Positions 17,101 through 25,936 of a stretch of DNA of 59,975 nt are shown piece after piece. A model generated the notes under the pieces. The model made no database searches, was not told the origin of the DNA, and worked only from the letters and a program-made list of their open reading frames with translations. Each line of letters opens with the position of its first letter. Position 1 is the first letter of the stretch. Location of the stretch: positions 1 to 59,975 of the forward strand of contig CAJKLB010000011.1 of the NCBI GenBank assembly GCA_905200615.1. The letters are read 5' to 3'. This DNA is from an uncultured Selenomonadales bacterium. GTDB taxonomy: Bacteria > Bacillota > Clostridia > Christensenellales > QALW01. The position numbers were made by a program, and so were the translations under genes.

Positions 17101-20100
17101 AACGTTGCAATAATATCCCTTCCCATTCGGCTTGATTGCAGCCATAACAGGAAAGCCGTTTTTATCCACAGCAGAAGTCACTGCTACAACTGTCGCATCA
17201 TCCGCCCTTGTATTGGACTTAATAAGCAGCACCGGTTCATTTAAAAGCTTTGGAATATCCTTTACAATAGGGCCCAAATCATGGTAATGCGTGCCCTTTT
17301 TATATCGTCCTTCTTGTTTTGCCTGTTGTTCCGACACGCTCATAGAATAGATATGATTGTTTGTTGCCAGCATCGGCAAATCGGGAAGCCCTAACACCTG
17401 CACTAATTTCGACGGCGTATTTCCCATATACACGTGATTATTTTTGTCATAGTTATTATTTAATACATCATCTACCTGCTGTTTATAACTTTTCGCTATG
17501 GAATACTTTATGCCGTCTTTCGCCCGTATTATATCCGTTTCATCCGATCGATAATCCTGTGCTTCTTTTGTATCATTTTTTGCATTTTTGAATATAATAC
17601 TATTGACATCTGTTCCTTTTTGTGGTATAGTGTCATTAGAGGATAAGTCATTTCTTAGGCTTCCTGCATTTTTTGCATAGCCTATCGACTTATCCTTATT
17701 TTTTACCTCTAATTTTGTTGGTGTAAAATCAATAATATCATATAATACCATTCGATTTGCTTTTGTAAATCCAACAATTACTTTAGCAGAATAATCATTT
17801 TCCCCTATTCTTAAAAGAATATTCCCGCGAGCAAACTCTTTAAAGCTATCTTTTCGTTCATGCTTTAAATCTTCATTGATATAATTCGTTGATGCAAGGA
17901 TTATTTCATCAAGATTATTTGCCGCTCTTAACTTATCAACATAAACGGTTCCCTCCGCAGACCTTAAATATTTACTATATGCTGAATTAGTATATTCTCC
18001 TCGTGTTTGTGCATTCACTTTTATAAGCCTTCCGCTTACAGGAATTCCCTTTGAAAACTTGTTCGAAATAGTCTCCTTAACCGTTTTTACCCAATCTTTT
18101 TTCGGAATACCTTCTAAAATATTCTCTTCAATCATTACAACCGGTTTATTTTCTGTTGTATATCCGATAGAATATTGTATTTTATCCTGACTATCCATTT
18201 TCGAATCCGATTCACTGTCTTTCAGCATCCGAGCATATTGCTGTTCCAATCTCTCCAGCTCCGCGGTCAGCCGGCTGTCCGCGTTCCCCAGTTTGCTCCG
18301 GATATAATTCAGTGCGTCCTTTATCCATTGTAAAAGGCTTCTTCGCTTTGGCAGCTCAAGCTCCTGCAGCAGACGGTTCATTCCGCTTTCATCCGCAAAC
18401 AGCATATCTCCCATAAAATCCGCCATCAGCTCTGCTCTGGCTTCCGCTACGGAAATACTCTCGCCGGCCGTATCATATCGCTGCCGTATTTCTTCATTCA
18501 GCGCCGCTTCCATACGATCCACAGTGGATTTCATGCCGGTATTTTTCTCCAGCCAGCTTTCATACTGCTTTGTCTGCGAAATTGTTTTTACCAGCTCTGT
18601 ATACTGCTTTGTGCCTTCCCCGCGATGCGCCAGCTCATGCTTGAATATAAAGGCTATCGGCCTTGTATTTTCTGTGCTGATTGTTATGACCTTATTCGCC
18701 TTATCAATCTTTCCATCCGCATGCATGCCGTTTACCGTCTGCACCTTGCCAAACTCTATCGTCCATCCCAGCCGATTTCCTATACGCCGGATAACGCGCT
18801 GATCATCCGTCAGCCGTGTTTCTCCACGCACCGCATATACCGTATCAGCTATCATATCCGGTTCCGGATTCTCCGCCGAACGCTCTGTGATTACCGGCTC
18901 TCCGAGTATAAAAGAAGCAGCCTCTTGGGCTGCCTGTTCCACATATTGATCTCGATATGCCTTTGCTTCCTCATATTGGTTTTTATCAAAATGCTTTGTC
19001 TCCACCTCCTGATCCGTGTTGACCATGAACGCCACCTGTGGGTTATCGTGGTTGGCCGCGATATTATCATGATCATATTCCATATTGTAATCCATAACAG
19101 AAGCTGGTTTGAAACCAAATGTTTTTTCATATATTTCTAAAAGAGGTTGGGTAGGGCTATTATAACAATCCAGCGTTTTTGCTCTCTCTTTTACTATGGA
19201 TGCAATAGCATTTAAAAACCCTTTTTTCCCACTGGCATTGAATACGCTGATAAGATCGCCGTCAGGAGTAATAGAAAAACCACTGAGCCCGTCATCGGAA
19301 AGATAATTATCACAATCATCATATCCGATTCCGTCCTCTGTGGTTTGTATACCATGTAAATCTACAAGCTCGCCGTTTTTCAGATAGCTTTTTGCTATCT
19401 CAAAAACATCATGGAACAGCGCGCCGTCCACTTGCTGATGCAAATGAAAAGTATTTCCCTTTGCCGTTAAGGTTAATATCCCATCACCATTGCCAGCGCT
19501 ACTGCCGGACACGTCCAGTTGTCTTTTAAGAACTGTGGAAATTCGTCTTCGTAATCCTTCATCAAGCGTTCGCTCTCCTGAGTGGTACAATGCTGATATT
19601 TCATCAGGCATTCCTCTACTTGCTTCTTGTAGCTCTCTAAACTCTGCTGTTCTTGCATATCCTTCACCTCTATTCACGCTTACCGCGTTTCCTCTATTAT
19701 TCTTCTGTTCAATTCTTGCGGAAGCCGTCTGCGGCGATCCTGCAGAATTGCTTGCGGCAATTTTTCTTGCTGCTTGAGCATTTCCTACAGCCGTATTTCC
19801 TATTTCATTTCTTATATTATTTCTACTGTTAGTATATTCTACCTGGGACAAATTGTCAAGGTTTTGCGCATTGTCCGTTTCGTTTATTTCCGTTTTGACA
19901 TTAACAATAGCATCCAGCATTCTCTCTTTCGTCCTTATGGTTTCTTTTTTATTCTCCACCTCTTTGCGAACCGAATCATATACTGTTTTCGCCACCGGAT
20001 TATTGGTTAATTGCTGCCGATCCTTTGCATTCAATTTTCCGCTTTGAATGTCCTTTGCTATATTCTTTGCCATCGAACTCGTCTGCGGTGCTTCTATACC

Positions 20101-22320
20101 ATTTTTTTCAAGCATTGGCTGTATTTCTTTTGTTGAAACATCCGACGCTTTTGAAAAATCTGTTTGGTTCTGTTGTTTCATGGTCATATAAAGCGAACCT
20201 AACGCCAACGCACTGTTATTTTTATTGTTTGAAAGACGTTCAGCCATTTTATATGCCTGTGTATCTTTACTGTAATTCTGTATAGCAAAATCAATCAACG
20301 CGTTACTGTTGCCCAATTTTTTTATATTATTGCCTACTACGGTGTTATGTATTGCTTGAGCTCCTGTAAACATTGTACTTGCCCCTGCGCCAGATATCAT
20401 TCCTCCTATGCCAGACCACACAGTATCGCTAATTTGATCAATCCACGCTTTTTTTCTGGCTTCTTCTCGGGATAGTCCTTTATAGATAATATAATTTTTT
20501 ATGTTATTACTAAGTTGAGAATTTTCCCCCATTATAATGGAATCGGATATAAGATTTGCAATATCAGTGAAAACTTCCTCCGATCCTTCTACGCCTGCTT
20601 GTGCAAATATTTCAAGTACTGCTTCTTTTACATTTATAGGGTTTTTCTTTGAAAGCAATTTATCAATAGATATTTTTTCAAACAAAGCCTCGGCAACACC
20701 AGCGGAAAGGCTTCCCCAAAAAATTTGTTCATTTGACGCTCCACGTTCATATAATTCCGCTGCCTGATTTGCCGCAGCACCGCTCCCCATAGTAATTGTA
20801 TATAAATTTCCAAAAGCAGCTGCACCAGCAACACTATCCATAAGCGACATGCCTGCATTATAAATTTCAGAAAGCACATTGTGCCCGAATAGTTCTATAT
20901 CTGTATTTTCTTCTATTTTAGAAGATACCGCCTCCCTTGATGTCTTCCCTACTATCCGTAAACTTTGCGCGTTAGAATATGGATTGATTTCTTTTCCCTG
21001 TAATTGTCTCAACACATTGTCAACTTCTGCAGCAACGCCACCAAAAATATTGGCTGGTATTGATATTCCACTTACGAATATATCCGCTAGCACCCCCCCT
21101 TGATCTACAAATTGATTTATATTCTTTTCTATATCTTCTGCTCTTCTTTTTGTCCAAATCACCTCCATATCTTCAAGATACTTATCTGCAGCTTCATTCC
21201 CTTGCGTTTGTAATATATAATTATAGACTTCGGCTTCTTCATCTGTGACATAATTGCTGTACAATATGAATTTTTCGCTTTCGTTAGTTGCATATCCACC
21301 TCCGCTTCCAAGTTCTTTCATTGCCTCGGGGGCATTAGCTTTCATGTTTTCATCATTACGATAGTATTCCATCTTATTTGGAATATCCGGTGTCTCAGAA
21401 AATCCCAGTACATACCATGTATTTTTACTGACATCATCATAGGTAGGATTCTTTTCTGCAATAGCGGCTCCTGCAGCACTTTGCTCTGAAAAATCCTCGT
21501 TATTTCTAAGATTCACATAATTCTGTGCTGTTTCCCGCCGTTTTGCAGTTGTTAATAATCCCTCTAACCGGTTTTTTTCATTTTTTAATTCTTGTATGTG
21601 GTCATCCCTTTTTGCTCCGGAATTTCCTCTTCTATCATACAAAAGCCCTTGTTCTTGTGATATTTGAGCGTTGATTTCATCAATTTTTTTCTGTGCTTCT
21701 GCAGCAGGTATAATGCTTTCACCATATTGGTTCAGCCACTCAATTTTCTTATCTATATCTTGCGCTTCTTTATCATATCCTTTAACCGTATAAAAGCCCT
21801 TTTGCTTTTTTAATTCCGAAAGGCTGTTTTGTACTTCTTCATAGCTGCTGTTTTCATATTCTTTATAATATCCGCTAATTCTTTTAGCATTTTCATATTC
21901 ATCTGCATTTTTATATTCAGAATAAAAAGAAGCTTGTTGCTGTAAAAGATCTGATAGTTCTGTATAATCTTCTATTTGTTTGTCAATTTGCTGCACCTGC
22001 GCTTGTTTATCCTGCCCTGTATAATAATCCGCAAGATAATTTTTATAATTCTCCATGCGCTTCATCATTTTGGGTAAAGAATTTATAGTTTTCTGCATCG
22101 TTTGGGGATCTTGCCAATTGTTAAAAACATTTTGTATCTCTGTTAATAGATTTCCATTATCTCTTTCTAAAGTATAAATCTGAGCACTATTTAACAATTT
22201 TTTGCCCTGCACGGTTTTTTTTATATCTTCATACGAAATCCCTTGCGCTACCTGTTTACTTTTTTGTTCTCTATCCGCTTGAACCTGTTTTTTAATGTCC
22301 TCATAACTTAATGCCGCCAT
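14122..22320 (-). CDS. Giant polyvalent virion protein (2,732 aa), probable ejected internal protein
   Basis: Seen from the N-terminus: two SYEDIKK motifs (residues 5-11 and 29-35), coiled coils to about 300, a membrane-like segment near 420, helical and Gly-rich parts to about 650, a zincin-type metalloprotease motif HELAH near 1227, a beta domain resembling large polyvalent-associated modules (about 1400-1540), a MuF_C-like domain (about 1590-1800) between two copies of NSIIFKNAKNDTKE, and a long C-terminal part (1900-2732) with hydrophobic segments near 2340 that resembles LPD38-type domains. Such giant proteins in podovirus-like phages are packaged and sent into the host with the DNA. Intact, no frameshift. 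Protease activity and toxin-like roles are inferred from motifs. Confidence 0.85.
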   Translation of the reverse strand: MAALSYEDIKKQVQADREQKSKQVAQGISYEDIKKTVQGKKLLNSAQIYTLERDNGNLLTEIQNVFNNWQDPQTMQKTINSLPKMMKRMENYKNYLADYYTGQDKQAQVQQIDKQIEDYTELSDLLQQQASFYSEYKNADEYENAKRISGYYKEYENSSYEEVQNSLSELKKQKGFYTVKGYDKEAQDIDKKIEWLNQYGESIIPAAEAQKKIDEINAQISQEQGLLYDRRGNSGAKRDDHIQELKNEKNRLEGLLTTAKRRETAQNYVNLRNNEDFSEQSAAGAAIAEKNPTYDDVSKNTWYVLGFSETPDIPNKMEYYRNDENMKANAPEAMKELGSGGGYATNESEKFILYSNYVTDEEAEVYNYILQTQGNEAADKYLEDMEVIWTKRRAEDIEKNINQFVDQGGVLADIFVSGISIPANIFGGVAAEVDNVLRQLQGKEINPYSNAQSLRIVGKTSREAVSSKIEENTDIELFGHNVLSEIYNAGMSLMDSVAGAAAFGNLYTITMGSGAAANQAAELYERGASNEQIFWGSLSAGVAEALFEKISIDKLLSKKNPINVKEAVLEIFAQAGVEGSEEVFTDIANLISDSIIMGENSQLSNNIKNYIIYKGLSREEARKKAWIDQISDTVWSGIGGMISGAGASTMFTGAQAIHNTVVGNNIKKLGNSNALIDFAIQNYSKDTQAYKMAERLSNNKNNSALALGSLYMTMKQQNQTDFSKASDVSTKEIQPMLEKNGIEAPQTSSMAKNIAKDIQSGKLNAKDRQQLTNNPVAKTVYDSVRKEVENKKETIRTKERMLDAIVNVKTEINETDNAQNLDNLSQVEYTNSRNNIRNEIGNTAVGNAQAARKIAASNSAGSPQTASARIEQKNNRGNAVSVNRGEGYARTAEFRELQEASRGMPDEISALYHSGERTLDEGLRRRISTVLKRQLDVSGSSAGNGDGILTLTAKGNTFHLHQQVDGALFHDVFEIAKSYLKNGELVDLHGIQTTEDGIGYDDCDNYLSDDGLSGFSITPDGDLISVFNASGKKGFLNAIASIVKERAKTLDCYNSPTQPLLEIYEKTFGFKPASVMDYNMEYDHDNIAANHDNPQVAFMVNTDQEVETKHFDKNQYEEAKAYRDQYVEQAAQEAASFILGEPVITERSAENPEPDMIADTVYAVRGETRLTDDQRVIRRIGNRLGWTIEFGKVQTVNGMHADGKIDKANKVITISTENTRPIAFIFKHELAHRGEGTKQYTELVKTISQTKQYESWLEKNTGMKSTVDRMEAALNEEIRQRYDTAGESISVAEARAELMADFMGDMLFADESGMNRLLQELELPKRRSLLQWIKDALNYIRSKLGNADSRLTAELERLEQQYARMLKDSESDSKMDSQDKIQYSIGYTTENKPVVMIEENILEGIPKKDWVKTVKETISNKFSKGIPVSGRLIKVNAQTRGEYTNSAYSKYLRSAEGTVYVDKLRAANNLDEIILASTNYINEDLKHERKDSFKEFARGNILLRIGENDYSAKVIVGFTKANRMVLYDIIDFTPTKLEVKNKDKSIGYAKNAGSLRNDLSSNDTIPQKGTDVNSIIFKNAKNDTKEAQDYRSDETDIIRAKDGIKYSIAKSYKQQVDDVLNNNYDKNNHVYMGNTPSKLVQVLGLPDLPMLATNNHIYSMSVSEQQAKQEGRYKKGTHYHDLGPIVKDIPKLLNEPVLLIKSNTRADDATVVAVTSAVDKNGFPVMAAIKPNGKGYYCNVEIDANIMLSGYGKENIQNYVQTAGEEGRILYADKKSNQQHNIPGVQFPNNIMTADYNNSLARYRQSVNSIIFKNAKNDTKETQYSIPADYTQKYEEVTDQRKNGEITEEEYIRRIGELFAEAGKEHGTIAPGEEVTGKENFENPVPQSVKDGTKVRRHVRTIIEGGKLTDEMMNTVKQQILSGDISYTPISNDQSLKKAQRDVERGDAERIWENAVKDNKISDEAIAVGETMLALAIERKDAANVVKLTAELSEVGTRTGQALQAMKLLKRMDGISQLVFVQRAVQTLNKDLETRYKRRFGVGKDDKGKNYRYAPVEINPTLAEQLAESKTAADFEISYGAIMRDLAAQVPSTFLDKWNAWRYMAMLANPVTMVRNLVGNAIFVPAVKMKNMVASALETVIIKEESQRTKALIVDKKYKEFAANDFDEMSDIVTGNGKYNPKRTIADQRRVFKTDVLEGIRRGYGNVLEGTDKLFLKRHYITALGSFLQARKADINNISPKLLSEARQYAILEAQKATYRDASAIANAIQRFSNSNKAANIATEALLPFKKTPVNILKRGIEYSPVGLVKILTKGIYDVRNGNISLSQFCDGLASGLTGTGIMAVGMLLSSLGVITVGFVGDDDELWRKLNGEQEYAIQIGDVSYTLDWAAPACIPFFIGAAIMEQFTAEDNNSGANIIDSVIAGMDVITELSMLSGMNDVINSVRYGKKNGLVSISSKMVSSYFSQALPTVGGKIANTFDDTSRINYIDKTSNIPTWLQSAMNMVESKVPGLSQTRPADINAWGEKENTGSWMKRFFQNFISPGYLSTVEENTITEELTRLAKATGNPSVLPDSAPKYFSFKGTKKNLSAEEYQTYATVRGQRVTDYVSEAVRSAEYRKLTDAQKAKVIKNLYGYANAYAKASLIYSYEEIRLMNVVDITEERYNRLKDKDKMALAKAYFLDGYEKVFVEEKNGGSAVEYYIKKERENETKAEKQTKSKENTEDIITAWKA
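16858..16903. repeat. 46-bp direct repeat, copy A, inside the giant gene
   Basis: Identical to 17563-17608. The two copies are 705 bases apart, a multiple of three, and in the same reading frame, so both encode NSIIFKNAKNDTKE. They bracket the MuF_C-like domain exactly. On the plus strand the repeat ends with TTGACA; here it is followed after 17 bases by TAAACT (16921-16926), a possible antisense promoter. Confidence 0.9.
17563..17608. repeat. 46-bp direct repeat, copy B, inside the giant gene
   Basis: Second copy of the repeat at 16858-16903. Recombination between the copies would delete or duplicate 235 codons in frame. Confidence 0.9.
17603..17705 (+). ncRNA. Possible antisense small RNA within the giant gene
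   Basis: Plus-strand promoter TTGACA (17603-17608), 17 bases, TATAGT (17626-17631). Six to eight bases later a hairpin begins: outer stem AGGATAAGTC (17640-17649) with GACTTATCCT (17687-17696), inner stem TAGGC with GCCTA and TGCA with TGCA, then TATTTTTTA. This predicts a structured RNA of about 65 bases with its own terminator, antisense to the structural gene. Expression is not shown by the sequence. Confidence 0.4.
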
Positions 22321-22331
22321 ACAACTTCTCC

Positions 22332-23228
22332 TTAAATCCCATAGTATTCAAGTAACGAAACTACCTCAGCCGCGGTTAGTTTCCCCTGGTTATACCAACT
22401 TTGAATTGTTCCATCTATATATTCTGCATAAGTATTATAATTTCTTAAACTTCCATTTGTAGATGCTCGTTTTCTTTTAAGAAATTCATTTTGAGTCAAA
22501 ACAGATGACCGGAATAATGTTGACGTTGTATACCCCAATTTTTCCAATACGGCTGCATCAGATGCATCATAACCATATGTCTGCTTATAATTCTCCACAA
22601 ATGCTGTTTTTGTCGCAAAAGGAATTTCCGAATCTGAAAGCGTTTCTATCAATTTCTGCCTTGCTGCAATCTTTGCCGCCAAATTATCATTATTTACTTG
22701 TATTTGTTTTATCTGTGCCTCATACGCTGCCTTCTGCCGTTCAGTTTCATTTTCAACCTCATTATTATAAACATCTACGGCCTGACTGCGTGCATTCTGT
22801 GCATAATTTGATCGAATTCCCTCTGCTGCTGCCAGCTTTCCTGTATCAAGTTCGGTCATCTTTGCCGTCATAGCCCGTGCCAGCGAATCTACCGCCTTCT
22901 GCCGGGCAAGATTAATTTTTGTATTATTGTTGGCATAAGAAAGCTGTGTTGCCGTCTGCTGGGTGCGGTTCAAGCCTGAATCAGTTAATCCCAAATTCGC
23001 CATATTCTCGGCAATCTGTCTTTCATTAATAAGCTTTTGTACTGCATTTTCATCAATCTGATTCTGATAAGTGCTTTTAGCTTCTTCTATCTGCGCGTTA
23101 TAAGAATCTGAAACCATCTGTTTCTGAGCATCATACATTTGATCGGAAGCGGATATATCCGCTTCTTTTTGGGCTTTCGACGCCTCTTCAATCTCTTTTA
23201 AAATCTCTTCATAACTTCTTACGCTCAT
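22332..23228 (-). CDS. Coiled-coil internal virion/DNA-ejection protein
   Basis: A 298-residue protein, almost wholly helical and rich in Ala, Gln and Asn (residues 15-200), with a globular C-terminus. It sits between the gp10-like stabilisation protein and the giant protein, the place of the ejection proteins gp7/gp20/gp16 in P22-type gene order. Its N-terminus, SYEEILKEIEE, is like the SYEDIKK motifs at the start of the giant protein, which suggests a common packaging or docking signal. Its start overlaps the end of the upstream gene by four bases. No enzymatic motif is seen. Confidence 0.65.
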   Translation of the reverse strand: MSVRSYEEILKEIEEASKAQKEADISASDQMYDAQKQMVSDSYNAQIEEAKSTYQNQIDENAVQKLINERQIAENMANLGLTDSGLNRTQQTATQLSYANNNTKINLARQKAVDSLARAMTAKMTELDTGKLAAAEGIRSNYAQNARSQAVDVYNNEVENETERQKAAYEAQIKQIQVNNDNLAAKIAARQKLIETLSDSEIPFATKTAFVENYKQTYGYDASDAAVLEKLGYTTSTLFRSSVLTQNEFLKRKRASTNGSLRNYNTYAEYIDGTIQSWYNQGKLTAAEVVSLLEYYGI

Positions 23229-25564
23229 TTTGCGCCTCCTAAAACCGTGTATTGCAGAGATATCGCATCTATCGCCATCATGCCCTCGCTCTCAAATCGG
23301 ATTCCAAACCGCACATTTACCCGTGAATATGGCCGAAATTGTTGATTATGCAGATATTGCACCGAATACTCCTCTGCTTCGCTTTCGTTGAATGTAATTG
23401 TGCTTTCGTCTTCCGTATTGGATTCTGTAATAAATTTTACGGAAACGGGTATACCGCCGTTATTCCCAAACGTTACATTTACCATAGGAATATTTTTCAA
23501 AAATGCCGGCTGATGAAAATCAAATAATTTCGTTTGCGCCAGAGAGTGAATACTGTTCCGATAGAGAACTACCTGCCACAAAGACGGATCATAGTCTCCC
23601 GCGGATTCCGGATATTCGCCTGTATACTCCAGCCTGTTCACCTCGTCCACTGCTCCGTTTCCGTCAATATAAAACATATTCACCACCGCCCGTTGCAGCC
23701 CTACAAAAGTTCCAAGCCATGCATATTCCAACATATAAATAATACTTCCAATAGCAATAACAGACATCGGTTCGATCGGAAGTTCCCAGTAATACCACGG
23801 GATCAGCATATTGGCATCTTCACTTTTAGAATATGACGAAACATAATGATACCCGTATGTATTATAATCCATTACATATACATGCTGGCCTACGAACAGT
23901 AAATACCGGCCTTCCCAATCCGCTGAATGTGCTTTCCGCAATTCATTTACCGGTTCTGTGCGCAGCTTTCGTTCGATCATCTGTGATATCTCAAAAACAT
24001 TTCTTTCGCTGTATTGATTCTGCGAGGTTAATGTATACACTCTGCCGCTGCTGTCAGCCCATACAAGCCGGTTCCGGCAAAGCTGCACGCTTCCGGGACA
24101 ATCGCAGCCAATACCTGCATGGATCTGTACCATCGGAAAATACGCCAGCTGTGCAGACAGATCGACTGCACTTTGATGGATTAATTCCTCCGCCGTCACA
24201 CTGCCTGCCTGATACTGCGTAGAATAGATCTCCCGTTCTTTGAAAATAATAAGGCTCTCGCCCTGCCGGCCGAACGCCGTTACTGCCTGTGCCTTATCTC
24301 CCACATAAGTATAATTATTTTCAGAAAAATATAGCGGGTTATTTAAATCGCTCCACACTACAAGCGCCTTTTCTTTTTCATCCGTATTACCGCCTAAAAA
24401 CAGCCTGCTACCGCCGTTGATACCTAACGACGTATTTCCATACCACACAGTCTGTGTCATGTTCGTCACTTTGGCCCAGTTATCATCGGAATTAGGGCAC
24501 GGTGCGGTAATCACCATATTATTGTATACATACTCGTCTTCCGTAATATCTGCCGGCGCGGTGGAAGATGTGCTGTTGCTGAAATATAATAAATTCCCCT
24601 CTATATGCATATATAACCCATCTCCCGGGCTGGTTTGCTCAACCACATTTCCACTGCCTATCTCTACTGTATGTACATATTTTGTACCGGTCTTATCTGT
24701 AATTTCTACGGTTACCGTCTTACCGCCTGTCCAGAATTCCATATTAGTAATACTATATAATAGAGAATACCTCATTTTTGTATAGGCCTTTCCGTCCGGG
24801 TAATTGTATCGTTCTGCGTCCTCGCTGATATCATAGGTAGAATACACCATCCGATAATATCTGCCAATCAGGTTATATCCCTCTGCCATCGTTCCCCCGC
24901 GCAGCATAAGTTCTCCCTGTGATTCATACGTGCTGCCCCTGTTCGGCCGGCAATTTGTAAGAATCACCGGGATATAGAGGTTTGTATCAGATAATTTTGT
25001 TATCGCTCCATAGATTCCTTCTCCAAGACGCGCAATTTTATAAATTTCATTTCTGAAATGATAATCCGGCGACATATCTGATGTTTCGTACCGCACATAA
25101 CAATAGATATCCCCGTTATGCTGCACAGCAAGACACTTCAAGTTATAATAACTGCCAAGTTCAATTGTGCCTAAGGAAATAACCGAAAGCGCAGTATTAT
25201 CAATATATCGGAGAGAAATTTTCTGCGCAATACTGTATTCCGATTCAGACTGTGCTTTATCCTGACTGATAACCGTGACTTCCAGAACATGCATAACGTT
25301 ATTGATTACCGCACTGTTTGCCGGATTCATTGATACTGTGATGTTTCCGACGCTAGTAGAAACAAATTCCTCCATTTTTTCTCTGTCCGCATTAGATTTT
25401 ACTGCCGGGCGCGTCTTTAAAAGCCCGTCCTTATACCACATATTTACGCTCTCAGTCATTTGGTTATCCTGAATTAATGATATTCCATCCCGCAGATTGA
25501 TCCCCCCGGAAAGCTCCGGAATATTCAACATATAGGAAGCTTTTTTTGAAATTTTAGGTAACAT
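23225..25564 (-). CDS. P22 gp10-like tail stabilisation/nozzle protein
   Basis: A 779-residue beta-rich protein. The N-terminus ELSGGINLRDGISLIQDNQMTESVNMWYKDGLLKTRPAV matches the opening of podovirus stabilisation proteins (gene product closing the portal and carrying the tail), and the length is larger than P22 gp10. The gene is between the gp4-like connector and the ejection proteins, as expected. It has no membrane segments. The assignment rests on the N-terminal pattern and on gene order. Confidence 0.75.
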   Translation of the reverse strand: MLPKISKKASYMLNIPELSGGINLRDGISLIQDNQMTESVNMWYKDGLLKTRPAVKSNADREKMEEFVSTSVGNITVSMNPANSAVINNVMHVLEVTVISQDKAQSESEYSIAQKISLRYIDNTALSVISLGTIELGSYYNLKCLAVQHNGDIYCYVRYETSDMSPDYHFRNEIYKIARLGEGIYGAITKLSDTNLYIPVILTNCRPNRGSTYESQGELMLRGGTMAEGYNLIGRYYRMVYSTYDISEDAERYNYPDGKAYTKMRYSLLYSITNMEFWTGGKTVTVEITDKTGTKYVHTVEIGSGNVVEQTSPGDGLYMHIEGNLLYFSNSTSSTAPADITEDEYVYNNMVITAPCPNSDDNWAKVTNMTQTVWYGNTSLGINGGSRLFLGGNTDEKEKALVVWSDLNNPLYFSENNYTYVGDKAQAVTAFGRQGESLIIFKEREIYSTQYQAGSVTAEELIHQSAVDLSAQLAYFPMVQIHAGIGCDCPGSVQLCRNRLVWADSSGRVYTLTSQNQYSERNVFEISQMIERKLRTEPVNELRKAHSADWEGRYLLFVGQHVYVMDYNTYGYHYVSSYSKSEDANMLIPWYYWELPIEPMSVIAIGSIIYMLEYAWLGTFVGLQRAVVNMFYIDGNGAVDEVNRLEYTGEYPESAGDYDPSLWQVVLYRNSIHSLAQTKLFDFHQPAFLKNIPMVNVTFGNNGGIPVSVKFITESNTEDESTITFNESEAEEYSVQYLHNQQFRPYSRVNVRFGIRFESEGMMAIDAISLQYTVLGGAK

Positions 25565-25579
25565 AGTTTTTTACACCTC

Positions 25580-25936
25580 TCATACCGAAGGAATCGCGTC
25601 TGTAATCGTTCCCGGTTCAGCCAAAACTTTCCGTTTCAAATTATATAGCTGGGAAAAATACCGTTGATTTTCTCCGTCACCTATTGCCTGTGCAATAAAC
25701 GCCGCGACTCCATAGGGCATCACGTCAAAAATCGCTCTTTCAGATAAATCTATTTCATCAGAAAATCCTTCCATTTCTTTAAATCCCTCTGCCCGATTGA
25801 TATAAAACAGATCTGAATAAATAAAATTCAGCGCATTTTTAGCCGTTGCCTGAAATCTGGGGTCATTGGTATTTCCGTTCATATCATTATATCCTAAAAG
25901 AAAAATTGCTTTTGCTATCATTTGTTCTCCGGTCAT
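25580..25936 (-). CDS. Head-tail connector/P22 gp4-like tail accessory protein
   Basis: A 118-residue, mainly helical protein (ALNFIYSDLFYINRAEGF, FDVMPYGVAAFIAQAIGDGENQRYFSQLYNLKRK) of the size and pattern of head-tail adaptors that bind under the portal. It overlaps the portal stop by four bases and is followed by the gp10-like gene. In P22, gp4 also has muramidase activity; no catalytic residues for that are apparent here. Confidence 0.7.
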   Translation of the reverse strand: MTGEQMIAKAIFLLGYNDMNGNTNDPRFQATAKNALNFIYSDLFYINRAEGFKEMEGFSDEIDLSERAIFDVMPYGVAAFIAQAIGDGENQRYFSQLYNLKRKVLAEPGTITDAIPSV

